From Acanthaster planci (taxonomy: Eukaryota; Echinodermata; Asteroidea; Valvatida; Acanthasteridae), in NCBI RefSeq assembly GCF_001949145.1, contig NW_019091355.1, positions 2,694,209-2,758,208 of the forward strand: a stretch of 64,000 bases of DNA. Reading direction: 5' to 3'. Position numbers and translations under genes: made by a program. Position 1 is the first letter of the stretch. The number at the start of each line of letters is the position of its first letter. The notes beneath the pieces were generated by a model. That model saw only the letters and a list, made by a program, of their open reading frames with translations. It ran no database searches and was not told the origin of the DNA. Below are positions 26,201-37,403 of the stretch, piece by piece.

Positions 26201-29200
26201 GTATGAGGTAATGGTAAGGTCTTGCTTCACCGATTTTTGACCCCAGGAGCGTGATCTCGGTGATGAGTATGGCTGGAAACAAGTTCACGGTGATGTCTTC
26301 AGGCCCGCTTCCCACCCCATGGTGTTCTCGGCTCTGATCGGAAGCGGTTATCACCTGGCCACCGTAGCTCTCGCAGTCATCGTCCTGACGCTCTGGGGCC
26401 ATCTATATACAGAGTGAGTGACGTCCCACATCCAATTAATAATTTGCCAGAAGGGTCTTTTCTCGTAATACCCACAAGTGAGGAATTTTTCAAAAATGCA
26501 GTGCGTCCAGTTATGTCGCATAACAAAACATCTCACTGAGCTCTCTCTAATGCAAACTGAAATGAAATGACAAAGAAAAATAGCCGTAGGACTCTCTTTT
26601 GTGGGATCTGGTCTAATGGTGAATTGCATGCGAGAATTCAATCTGTAGTAAGATTGCCAGTGTGCAGTGAGAAAGGCTGTGAAGGCAACTGCAAAAAGGC
26701 TGATACAGACATTTCAGCCTCTGGAGCAGTGAAAGTCCGGAAAGTTTTCAGAGGGCCAACAGTCAGAGGGGTACAAAAGTAAACATCACTTCACCCGAAT
26801 GAGGATTGTGTCAGGAGACCAGTCTCTGTTACCCAACACTTGTTTGATTGTTTGCAGTCGAGGGTCCATCCTGAGCACCAGCATCTTTGTCTATGCTGCA
26901 TCTGCTCCAGTCAATGGCTACTTTGGCGGCGGCCTCTACTCAAGGATGGGAGGTAGGCAGTCACACGGTCGTTGCAGGCCAAGTTCGATCAGAGACCATG
27001 TATAGACCCCCGGTCAATTCCCCCGGCAATCGATGTACAGAATATATCCTGGGCATCGGGCACAATTGAACAAAGCCGTAGTGTAATTGAAGATTTATCC
27101 ACGTGAAAATTGTTTGTGTGTCTGTATCCGCCCCGAGCTGAAGTGCACCCCCAATCGGCGAAAGAAAGAGAGATGGTTACAAGCGGGTTTCTGCGTGTAC
27201 GCTAAGACCATACATGCCACAGTAAATTAGTTACGCGCACTCAGCGTGCTCCATGTCAAACTCACATTGTACTTGCGCGCCTCATGGCGCACTTATGCGG
27301 GGAGTACCCAAAAAACAAACCCTTTTTTGTTCCGCTCAGAGCGGATCGGCTTCCCTTCTGTACAAACTGAAAGGTTGAACTCTTTGCTATAAACTTATCC
27401 AATTAGTCGTGCTAGAGATGGGCTGAATAAAACGAACCTCAAGTTCTGGAACACAAGGTGATCTGGTTGTGGGCATGCGTTGGACCCCCCACCACGGTTG
27501 TTATCTGCATCGCTTGAATATGCTTGAAAGTTCAAAGGTGGTTAAACTTGAATCTTTAGTCGTAGGTCTCTTGGCAACCCAGATTGCTGCGCTTGGTCGG
27601 TGGTCTTTTGTTCCCATCAAATTTCAACTTTTTCACTCTTGATCAGGCAAAGTGTGGATCAAGCAGATGCTGCTGAGTGCCTTCCTGTTGCCTTTCCTCG
27701 TCTGTGGCACGGCTTTCTTCATCAACTTCATCGCCATCTACTACCATGCGTCCAGAGCCATACCCTTTGGGACCATGGTAAGTCTGTGATCCGCTTTAAA
27801 ACATACAGTATCGGTTTATTCAGAGGGCGAACCTGGCTCTGCCTGGTCCAAGGTGCCGAAGTCATAACAAGGTAGGCAAACGTAGATGTGACCAGAACAG
27901 ATCCCCACCATTCTGCTTCGCTCTGTCCCCTCCCTTTGAGACAAAGGGAGGGGACAGGTTAAGTCTTCATCCTGGCACCGCTAGCCTTGCTTTATCCACC
28001 GAGATTTCATGAACAAACAACGGCCTGTGGGGGACGAAGGCTACAAGACTGTAAAGACCAGATAGATAAGTAGACAGTTCTGCCGCAGTTGACTTACAAG
28101 CTCAGCCATCTCATCTCCTCGGGCAGTAAACAACCCATCTGTGACTTTTTTTTTCCCAAGAATGGTCATGTGAAACTCAAAGAAACATACAAACATGTTA
28201 TGTTTCCCCCGACAGGTGGCAGTGACGTGTATCTGCCTGTTTGTCATCCTTCCTCTCACCCTAGTCGGTACCATAGTCGGCAGGGCTTTGGCCGGCCAGC
28301 CCAACTTCCCCTGTCGGGTGAACGCCGTACCGAGGCCCATCCCCGAGAAGAAGTGGTTCATGGAGCCGGCGGTGATCGTCATGCTTGGAGGGGTGCTACC
28401 ATTTGGCTCCATCTTCATCGAAATGTGAGTATGAGAAGGGATAGAGGCCGAAAGAAAAAAATGGTTGTGTTTCCAATCAGCCATCTCACCTAGACAGCTA
28501 TGCAGAACCTGCGTATAGAAACTTTGAGTGCCACCTGTAGAGCCCAAATTTTAGAAGTTTGGAATTGGTTTCATTTCATTTTTGAATTGGTCTCCCTCCT
28601 AAATTTACGCATTCTTCAACTCCTGAACTAGTAAAAAAAAAAAAGGAATGTTTCCCCTGACAAGTTGCAATTAATGTGTTTTTAGTAAGGGTCAAGATGG
28701 GTTTCCATAAACCGAAGGACAAAAAATAAGCATTGTTGGGGGTCAAAGGTCAAGGTCACAATGAATATAAATGGACCTAAAGTGGTGTTTGAAGTGCGTC
28801 ACGTAAGCGACTTGCAGGTGGTATCTGCTTTTTGTGTAACTTTGCCCCCCTCCCCCCCCCGTCACAGGTATTTTATCTTCACCTCCTTCTGGGCCTACAA
28901 GATCTACTACGTCTTTGGCTTCATGCTACTCGTCTTCTTCATCTTGGCGGTGGTCACAATATGCGTCACCATCGTCTGCACATACTTCCTCCTGAACGCG
29001 GAGGACTACCGCTGGCAGTGGACGAGTTTCCTCGCGGCGGCATCCACGGCGCTATACGTCTATTTCTACTCCTTCTACTACTTCTTGTTTAAAACAAAGT
29101 GAGTCCAGGCAATTGAATCCTCTCTTTTTGAAGTTGTTAGTTTCAATTTGGAATTTGCCCATTAAAGTGCTGAGAGTAAGTCAACATCGGGGGGCAAACA

Positions 29201-29680
29201 GTTTATGAGAAACAAGGGAGAGTACAGCGATTTTATTCTGTCATTTTCTTGAAAGTGAGTTCAGGCAATTGAAAGCAGTGTTACTTAGAAAGTGGTTATT
29301 TGTAGTTCAGAATTTGCTCGTTTACGTTCCTGAAAGTAACTCAAAGTCAGCTGGTGATTCTCTCAAGAAAGTTAAGAAAAGAAATAGGGCAGTATCAAAG
29401 ATCCTGTCGCAGGAAGATTTCTTGGAAGGAAATCAGACAATCATATGGGGACAAGTACATAACGAGGCTGGTGTCACAGTATACTGAGCGTTCCGGATGT
29501 TCAAATTTGCTGCTGTATTTTTTGTTCATCCACAGAATGTATGGCTTATTTCAGACAACGTTCTATTTCGGCTACATGGCCCTGTTCAGTATAGCCCTGG
29601 GCATCATGTGTGGCACTCTCGGATATGTCGGGACCAGCACGTTCGTCCGGAAGATTTACTCCACCGTGAAGATCGACTGA
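20251..29680 (+). CDS. TM9SF3: Transmembrane 9 superfamily member 3
   Basis: Twelve exons: 20251-20331, 21743-21938, 23981-24103, 24424-24593, 25316-25393, 25701-25832, 26247-26413, 26858-26952, 27647-27777, 28216-28424, 28868-29098 and 29536-29680. They join in phase to 585 residues (human 589). A signal peptide ([21 protein letters not shown]) is followed by the TM9 luminal domain ([36 protein letters not shown]). Then come [20 protein letters not shown] and the other membrane spans, including [20 protein letters not shown] and [15 protein letters not shown]. The C-terminus ends in VKID, the KXD/E signal that retains TM9 proteins in the Golgi through COPI. The frame is open above the ATG, but 20251 is the first ATG and starts a proper signal peptide. 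Many short inverted-repeat elements sit in its introns. Identity is near certain; the precise cargo role of TM9SF3 is not settled. Confidence 0.97.
20859..21167. mobile_element. Foldback element in TM9SF3 intron 1
   Basis: Two 97-base arms, 20859-20955 and 21071-21167, are near-perfect reverse complements (left begins AATAACTCTATGGGTGAACA, right ends GCCCATAGAGTTATT). The spacer repeats part of the left arm directly (CTATGGGTGAACATGGTCCT near 20977). This nested structure fits a foldback/MITE-type insertion. No transposase is present. Confidence 0.8.
22129..22441 (-). mobile_element. MITE family A, copy 1 (TM9SF3 intron 2)
   Basis: Bounded by TTAACCCTAAC at the left and GTTAGGGTTAA at the right, which are reverse complements. 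The interior is the reverse complement of 30574-30887, with modest divergence (for example the segments around CTCTGTACGAGT and GTGGCACTATGAATGCATGG). Two copies and matching terminal inverted repeats indicate a non-autonomous DNA element. Strand is relative to copy 2. Confidence 0.8.
23165..23418. mobile_element. MITE family B, full copy (TM9SF3 intron 2)
   Basis: About 60-base inverted terminal repeats. The left begins ACAGTCCCAAATCCTCCAAT and runs to a GGTTAGGG block near 23215. The right runs from CAACCCTAACCCC to GAGGATTGAGGACTGT. Single ends of the same family occur at 37108-37166 and, inverted, at 60769-60832. No coding capacity. Confidence 0.7.
24986..25209. mobile_element. MITE with TTAACCCTAAC ends, distinct interior (TM9SF3 intron 4)
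   Basis: The left edge is TTAACCCTAAC and the right edge GTTAGGGTTAA, as in family A, but the interior is unrelated. Its right end (TTTGTGTGAATGGG, then GGGGAGTTAGGGTTAA) resembles a partial copy at about 24268-24328 in intron 3, so this is a separate family sharing the terminal motif. Confidence 0.6.
25533..25671 (+). mobile_element. MITE family C, copy 1 (TM9SF3 intron 5)
   Basis: A 139-base unit starting TTAACCTTCCTATGC and ending AGGAGGGTTAA, so the ends are inverted repeats. It is directly repeated with high similarity at 37256-37403 (shared AGATGCATTCTTGACACAGT and TTTTTGACTGTTTTTGACGG). Confidence 0.75.
27125..27346 (-). mobile_element. MITE family D, copy 1 (TM9SF3 intron 8)
   Basis: A roughly 225-base element with ends TATCCGCCCCGAGCTG and CGCTCAGAGCGGAT, which are imperfect inverted repeats. 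It is inverted relative to the copy at 53051-53285 and parallel to the one at 42078-42279. Shared interior blocks include AATCGGCGAAAGAAAG and TGGTTACAAGCGG. The TA at the ends may be part of a target duplication, but this is not resolved. Confidence 0.75.
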
Positions 29681-30573
29681 GGCCAGGGACCTTTTTTTTG
29701 TCAGTTTGAAAGCGACACAGACACTGCAAAGCTATGATTTGATTAGAATTTTCCCCAGAACCTCGTGCCTACATAACTCACCTGTCTCAATACGCACCTG
29801 CAATGCCATATTCTGCTCTGTATAGTTTTCGCACCTGTGCTTTTTTGTAGGTGTTGTATGCAGTACGTATTGGTTGTCCACTTACGCCAATTTATGCTTA
29901 ATCAACAAGGATTGTAGGTAACTCACATGGTAGGGAGCGACTGAGGGTTAACCTAGCCCCCCTAGGGACCATTGAAATCATGCATATGCTTGTTGGATTC
30001 AGAATGGTTAGGGTTAAGTACCAGTTTTACTCAACTTACGCTGGAGCAGATCAAAGCGATTTTCTTCAACCAAACCAGTTAATTGGTGGTAATTGGGTTT
30101 AGCAGGTTTTGAGATCTCCACAGGCCTTAAGAGCGATTTGTCCCGTTAAATAGCTAATGAGATAGGAAGTGTTGTAACATGAATCCTACCTTCAGGAAGC
30201 CTTTTGTTTTTAAAGTGAATCTCATTTGTATTTTTTAATGTTGCATTGACTCAAATGAAGTGAAGAAGACAAATGTAATTGTAGTCATGAGTACGGCATC
30301 GTTGCATTGCCCCCAGAGCAAAAGCACATCAGTCTAAAAAGCCGAGAACCTTCCATATACCGATGGTGTACATTCCCAACAAATTCAGATTTGAAGTTGT
30401 TGCTAGGAAAAATAAACATTTTTAATTGGTGTAGGGGGTTATTTTCCAGCACCACTTCACTGGAAGCAAAAAAAGGGGCAAAACATCTGCTAAAAGCCAA
30501 AAACAGTCTGTATTTTCCAACGGTCCTCGCTGCTTTTTACAGAGCTGGTATTTGTAAGGCTTGACACAGCTCT
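29681..30573. other. TM9SF3 3' UTR
   Basis: Non-coding sequence after the TM9SF3 stop. It holds a short element-like block ending GGTTAGGGTTAAG near 30016 and AATAAA at 30411-30416. The exact end of the transcript is not visible. Confidence 0.5.
30411..30416 (+). terminator. Candidate TM9SF3 polyadenylation signal
   Basis: AATAAA about 730 bases after the stop codon. A second AATAAA near 30767 lies inside a repeat. Called from the hexamer only. Confidence 0.35.
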
Positions 30574-30887
30574 TTAACCCTAACAGTCCCGAATGCTACA
30601 GAGTAATACTTAGTAGTAAAATGTAGTACTCGGCCCTGTCGCTTGTAAGAGGACATGATGACATTATTCTCTGAAGCCATAAAATACAATCGAGAAGACA
30701 ATGTACATTGCAGTGCTGTGGCACTATGAATGCATGGTTTCATTGTTCTCTGTACGAGTGACAATGGAATAAACCTAGCCAGAAATAGTAATTTGTAGTG
30801 CTAGGTCCTTCAGGCTGAGAGTGTTACTTAGTATTTTGTAGCACTGAGTACTCTAAGCCAAACAACACCTGGTACTGTTAGGGTTAA
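30574..30887 (+). mobile_element. MITE family A, copy 2 (downstream of TM9SF3)
   Basis: TTAACCCTAAC at the left, GTTAGGGTTAA at the right; the interior is the reverse complement of 22129-22441. The two copies, in opposite orientation, bracket ten of the twelve TM9SF3 exons. Confidence 0.8.
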
Positions 30888-33599
30888 AATTGACAGCCCA
30901 GTTATCAGAAACATCAGTTTAAAAGTTAGCAAAATTGTTTTTGTATATTTCAAGTATTGTGTTTATATTAAAAAAAAGTGCAAATATATATTAGGAAACT
31001 ATCCATCGCCTCGGCACAAACATTGGTTGTTAGGGTTTGTCACAGTGTCTGTGAAGTCTGTTTATCGTTTGTTTTGGTAGTGTATATTTTGTAGAGGTGT
31101 TCGTACTAACTGAAGGTGTGAATATTTTACGTGGTTAAGATGGCAGCAAACCAAGATGATTGTATCCCCCTTCTCCAAACCGTACTTCCAGTTAAAAACT
31201 CCATACGGAGTAGGACAATGCTTATACATCCTCCAAGAAATAGTTTTTTTTTTCTCTCAAAAAACTGGAAGTGGTTTGGAAAAACCTGAAGAGGGTAACA
31301 GCCCTGTGTTGAGTACATGTACAATACATGTATGCTTTCTTCCAAGCGCAGTAGAGGCTTAGAATTTCAAAACTCATTGTTCTCTTGCCTTGAAACTGCA
31401 CTAATGGCCGCATCTCATAAAAGCTTCGACTTCTTGGAAACGCTTCATCTACAAAGTGATGAATTCTGAATTTTTTTATTTTATGGATTTATCAACTTGC
31501 CCTTTGATCCTAGCAATATAATTTCACTAGTTTGTTGCAGATACGTTGTGTAGAAACAAGTGGCGTAACGATGGCACGTGCCCCCCCCCCCATTTGAAAT
31601 TTATTTACAACCTCTGCTACAGTTCATTGTCTTTTTGTGCCCCCTTGAAAAAAGTGTGTGCACCCCCGAGTGCGCCTTACTTCCGGACACAGTAGTCCTA
31701 GTTACGCCATTGTTAGAAACATAAATATTTTGTCATGCTTCTTTGATACAAATTTGAAAATAGCCAAATTGCTGGTGTGTGGAACTCTGCGTCACTCTTT
31801 TCTGTTTTAGCCAAACTAGCATCTTTGGGGACCTTTCTCTCGACGTTGTATTTTTGCTTACCACTTTCTGGCTGAGTGTACATAAAATTGTATCGACACT
31901 AATTAAAGTGATTTATAATTGATTGTTTGATCTGTAAATGACAGACTGAACCACCTATCACAATTTTTACAGTAAATTGGACCGATTCATTTTATGGATA
32001 GGTGCATTTACACAGCTTACATTCATGAAAGATAGCTCACTTGATTGTCACAGTCACCTTGGACGTCTTTGAGAACTGTCTCCTGAAGCAAACTTACACC
32101 TCAATACAAGATCGTCAAATTTAATGTATAATATTCAGCTGTGAAATCTGATTTTCCATAGCAGACTTGTAAATAGCTTTGTATATTTTCGGTGTCTATG
32201 AAGAGAGGTGGGAGGCATTTCGAATTTCTCATTCTTATTTATAGTTGATATTAGTGAAAGGTGTGGTTGTGGTTCACGCCATGTTCACGTATCTCAAGTA
32301 CTTAAGGTTATTTAAGCCTCATTGCTCAATATGTTTAACATGAACCAAACTTGGAGACATTTCATGCTGTCTCTAAACCCCCTCTCGATTCAGATGCTGT
32401 TTTGTGTGGTCTGCCAGACCAGAAATAGAGCCAAATTTTCAAATAATTGTTGTTCAACAAAACCGTCAACATGAATCATTAAATTTTCGTCGGGTTTAGA
32501 ATCTAAATTTAGCTGCTGTGATCAGCCAATTTTTTTTTTCATTTGAGGTACAAAGTTTTTTTAGTATATCTTTTTCCTCAAGTCTTTCGAAAGGTTTTAA
32601 AGTTTTTTGTCTGCAGAACCCGTGAAACGTTCCCTGTTGAAATGTCCATCCCTTTTAAGTAACTTCAAAAAGTTACTCGCATTCGGTTTGATTTTCAGTA
32701 GAGCGTGTTCAACATGTGCCGAAGTCTACAGACACGGTACGTTGTCCATCAGCTTGGTTAGGGACCACTGGTTGAATCCACCTGTGAACGCAGATTTAGT
32801 GTATACTCCCGTGCCAGTGATACGAGCATCGTTAAATTAATACAGCATCCAGGAAATCTTTAGGCCCCTACAAAGTCTTTGCGGCCCCTACAAAGTCTTT
32901 GCATTATTTTAAATTCCTGTTTTCCACTGACCTAGTCATTAGAATGGATCACAGCTAGCTGCCTTTCAAAGTGAGATAAGTAGCCAGGCAACTCATAGGT
33001 GGTTTTGAATTTGCTCCTCACCCCGATGCTGTAGTAAGCACCAAATATTGCAGAGGCCTATTGAGGGTTTGCATGGCTGCGCTGCCATCTTGCAGGCCTG
33101 TGCTTTTGTTCCAGGGGGGGGTGCACAAAGGAGGTTTTCCCTCTGGAACAAAAATTGTGCCGTGCAGGATGGCTCCCGTGCAGTCTCTGTTGCATTTATG
33201 ATGTGACACAGCCATGAATATGTTGCACAATGAGACAGTTCGGTATTTCACATTCAGCAGCACATGCGCTGAAGGAAGTGCGTCTGAGGTTATTCGGGAA
33301 CAGTTGGTCTCACGCTCACGCCGACTTTACACGTGTGGTTTGTTCTTGAGTGATCTTGCCCTGTTAAAATACCGAACTGGTTCATTCACAAGGCATGGCA
33401 TTTGGGTAACTTGAAACAGTCTCATTAAGTTCACCCCTACTTGTTGGCTGTTTCTTGTGTTCTTAGGTCAATAAATGACTGTGTACAGTTTGCAAAAAAA
33501 TTGTAAACATGAGGAAAATGTTTTGTTCACCTCACCATTCGTATTTGAAGCCAACCCGTGCTGAAATTGTAACTCTAAGCTGAGTGTTAGTTTTATAGC
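30888..33599. other. Intergenic, no gene seen
   Basis: AT-rich sequence with homopolymers and one further small element (31561-31709). A stem-loop near 33094-33151 pairs TTTTGTTCCAG with CTGGAACAAAA around a G-rich tract. No splice-bounded coding stretch was recognised. Confidence 0.5.
31561..31709. mobile_element. Small element with TGGCGTAAC/GTTACGCCA ends
   Basis: A 149-base unit bounded by exact 9-base inverted repeats, with a C-rich interior (CCCCCCCCCCCCC near 31581). Single copy in this window. Similar short GGCGTAAC-ended units are common in animal genomes, which I recall only in general terms. Confidence 0.45.
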
Positions 33600-34710
33600 T
33601 TTATTTCCTCATCCACCATTGGCGCATTGGGCGACAAGATTCTTCCCTCGGTTGCTGACACCGGCAACCCTCCAGACGAGTGGCACAGAGCCAGATTTAA
33701 AGCAAAATTTAAATAACGTGCGGCAAAAGTTCGACGTCTGAAACAATAAATTAGGAGCGACAAGGCGTGCTAGCAGGCAGAAGATCGATACTTGAAGGTG
33801 CTTGGAACGACACCGACTTGGTTTTAGACGTCGCTCTTTTCATGGGCCAAACCCAATGCAAATGTATTAAGTTCGTTTTAAACCAAAAATTAATTGGGTC
33901 GACCCGAATCGCTCTTAATTCTATTTGGTTTGGCGCCACCCTAGAACGCCTGTCAGAAACGGGTGTTGAACAAGTTTCCTTTGACTTAAAAAGCTACTTC
34001 CGGATCATCAGCTGCGTTTAAACCACGAGCTCCTTCTAAATTGCAGAGGTAAATATGCCTATCGACGAGCAACTGGGAGCGCCAGACAGAATATCAGCGA
34101 ATCCAACTGGGCATTGAGCCCCCCCCCCCGGTTTGATATCAATCACATTGAAACAAACGGAACAAACCTATCACTACTTCACTAGAGTTACAGGCTACAG
34201 CGATCAGTGAGATAAAGACGTCTGTGGTGAATTCTGTTTTCATATTTTCTAATCTTCACAGAGGATCGGTGCGGGGTAAAACAAAAAAATACTTAAACGG
34301 GCAGCGTATCGTAACTACGTAAACATACAGCATGCGCACAGAGCCCTATCCGCTGCTAGCTAGCTAGGCGTGGCCACAGTATTTTAGGGTGTCCGCGTCC
34401 GACTCTGTAAGAAGTTTCATTTAGTGGTTCATCGACAGTTAAAGAACGCGCCCCCGTGCGGCGTGCTTTTGTGTATCGCGGACACACTAGTCTGGTAGTG
34501 ACCCTTCTTTGGCGTGATGATATGAGCCGAGACCGCAGTTTGATGGTGACCAGACTACTTTCAATTTTGACACCGCCGAGATCCGTTGATGGCCTTGAAA
34601 GCGTGTAGACTTCTGCACGGCGGGGCAAAACGGAAATTTGAAATCATTACTTGCTGGATTGTCTGGGAGGACGCACAGATACACAGGTTTTAAAAATCAG
34701 TGGTGAGTAT
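33600..34710 (+). promoter_or_regulatory. Possible promoter and non-coding first exon of the CH-domain gene
   Basis: GC/CpG content rises over 33600-34700 within otherwise AT-rich DNA. A consensus splice donor (AGTG|GTGAGTAT, GT at 34703-34704) ends an island-like stretch. An octamer-like ATGCAAAT is present near 33857. The first visible coding exon of the next gene starts 5 kb downstream in mid-domain, so an upstream promoter and exon are needed. Placement here is inference. Confidence 0.25.
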
Positions 34711-37107
34711 AGAACGTGAATTTTTGGGCCTTACAAACTATGCTCGTGGTTTGTTGTGCCAAACGGTAACGTTACGCCATCAAGGTAGAAAGGGCCGAAA
34801 GGGTTCTTAGACTTTACTGGGTGGCGCTCTTAACTCTTCGACGTTCCCGCTGACTTTCCTCATGTAGGCCTACATGTACATACATACTGCTGTCAGCAGT
34901 GATCCTTGTTGAAAGTCTTTTTCAAAATTACGCAGTAAACTACTGATTAACTCCATACATCATTGCTGTTGAGCGTATGTCAGAGCATAGTCACACATAT
35001 AAACAGAAATTTAGTCTGAAATTCAAAAATGGTTGCGTCCGGAAATTTATCCACAACTTGCATACAAGTGTTTTGAACCCTAGCCAGCGAGTCCCGCATC
35101 AATCTTTATCTGTATAGTATATACAAAGCTTCCAGAGGACACATCACACCAACCAAGAAGTTCATCAAAGTTGACAAATTCTTGTAAGTCATTTCCACTT
35201 TTGTTTACACTTACAACTTTTCAGTGAAAAGAGTTCATTTTGCACTTCCAAAAAGAAATAAAGAAAATCAGGCAAATTAACATTTCATATTGCTTTTTAG
35301 CAGGTCTTTAAACTCAGCACTTATGAAGGGGAAATTTTGGGCATATTAAATGAAATGACACCTGTTTAGTTTGGATTCTGAGGTAATATTTCCCGAGCAA
35401 ATTAGCAACGCACAAGAGCCAAAAAGTCAAATGCACATTAGGCATGTCAATACTAAGTCATGCCACATCAAAAATACTGTCATGACAAGATGGAGACATG
35501 TTCATATGCATGTAGGCTACATGTATTCCATGATTTAGTATTCAGTGGGCATACATTATGGTCTGGTGGTGGTACTGCATCACTGTTGGACTTGCAGTGA
35601 GATCTTAGGATCTACCACCGTCAAGTAATTTTTCTAATTCACAAAAAATGTGTATTTTGTCAATATCTGGTCAGGTCAGTCATGAATTTTTTAAAGAATA
35701 CAGCCAGCATTGACTGATTTCATCTTATTTATCAAACTCTCCCTTGGGAAGAAGAAGCTAAAGATCGACAGATGACACAGTGCAGTTGACCAATCAAAAT
35801 CGCAAGAAATCCAGCCGTCTCATTGGCTGATAGGGACGTTTTAATGTGGTGACAAAATGTAGCGTCACGTGCCTCAGATTTAACGGTTAAGATCAGTGAA
35901 CCATCCGTTGGCTGGGACTTGGAGCATTGCAGTGCAGTGACAAATTATTGTAATTTTTGGTATCATCCCCGACAGAATAAAACTTTGAAATAATACATTT
36001 GTCTGTTAAGTCTATGCAGCGCATCAGTTTATAAAAGGTAGAAGCACCAAGTTGCTGGTTCCAACTTTGGAATGGGAGCCATGTCGTTTAGCCCAAGTGG
36101 TGTTGTACACTGTATTGATTTCCGTACTGCAGAATAACAGCTTGTGCCCTGCCCTAACCTCCCTCCCTCACAAAACATTTACATACATGTATGGTTTCGA
36201 GTAATAAGGTATTTGCTCAACAGAGTGAGGTCACTTTTTTTTTTGAAAGGTATATTAATCGGAGCATTCTATTGAAACGTCAATAAAATCCGGGTCTGAA
36301 CCTGGTGGTTCTGACCAAAGTTCAATTGCCTTATTCACGGCCTGATTAATTGAGCTATTACTTTGTCGAGATCTTTCGGTCATCATAAGTACTGTGCATT
36401 GTTGGAAAAATTCATGCATTACTTCACTTGGGGGCAAAAACCCACAGACAAGATATATGCATTGAAATTGAACTTAGGTGCTGCCACAAGTAGGCAGCAT
36501 GTGCTTTCCACACCAGCGGTTGTGCAAATACACTTTTCTTCCACAGAGCCCCCCTAATGAAGTGCTAAATATTTAATAGCAGTTATCAGTGACATTATAA
36601 TCAGCCTATCTCCATTTATCTTCTGTCCATGAAGATAACAGCAACCCGAGATACACAGTAGCCTTTGTTTGCACCTTTGCACAGTGCATGCCTTGCTGAG
36701 CCTGTTTGGAGGTTTCTGTTAACAAGATCGGATCACCCAAAGACTGATAGACTAAAGAGCTGTACTTTGCTGTTGGTATCACCATACCATTTTGGGTGTG
36801 CTTCAACAAAGTTTGTATAGATCTGTACTGATGAAAGTTTGAAGAGTTTGTTATACTCATGAATAAAATAACCCGTACAAAATATGTACATTTACAACTT
36901 GTCATTTGTAAAAGCTGTTTTAGTTACATGTTTAGCTTGTTTTCAGCTCAAATGCCATTTATATAGGATTTGTCTATTCTGTGCACATCATGGGACATGT
37001 TAAAAAATGTAGATGTACATCTTATAGTCAATTTGAAAAGTTTTTGGGGGGATTACACTTGTACATGTAGCTTTGGGGAGTTTTTCAGATCAGGTATGGT
37101 TTAAAGA

Positions 37108-37166
37108 ACAGTCCCAAATCCTCCAATTTCAATATGATTTTGCATACACCCTAAGGAATTAGGGTT
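37108..37166 (+). repeat. Solo end of MITE family B
   Basis: Starts ACAGTCCCAAATCCTCCAAT and runs to ATTAGGGTT, matching the left terminal repeat of 23165-23418. No matching right end lies nearby. Confidence 0.55.
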
Positions 37167-37255
37167 CATTCAGGTGTTTGCCACAATGCTGAACATGTAC
37201 ATTCGTGTAGTTCAAAGGTAATAATTACACTTGTACATTTTGTAGGTCTGTTGAG

Positions 37256-37403
37256 GTTATCCCTCCTATGCAAAGATGCATTCTTGACACAGTTGTCCGT
37301 CAAAATCAGTCAAATTTCCCATGTATGTGTCTGTGAACTGGGACAAATCAAGTGGAAGGAATTTTTGACTGTTTTTTGACGGTTACAGCAGAGGGAGGGT
37401 TAA
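37256..37403 (+). mobile_element. MITE family C, copy 2
   Basis: Direct, slightly longer copy of 25533-25671, with the same AGATGCATTCTTGACACAGT core and a GGGAGGGTTAA right end. It lies in the gene-poor stretch before the CH-domain gene. Confidence 0.75.

Noticed and set aside
28041-28547. 168-residue open frame on the minus strand
   Set aside because: Opposite strand of TM9SF3 exon 10, which has a clear family match on the plus strand.
33767-34021. 84-residue open frame in the GC-richer region before the CH-domain gene
   Set aside because: Not preceded by a good start context, does not join in phase to 39631, and no family resemblance.
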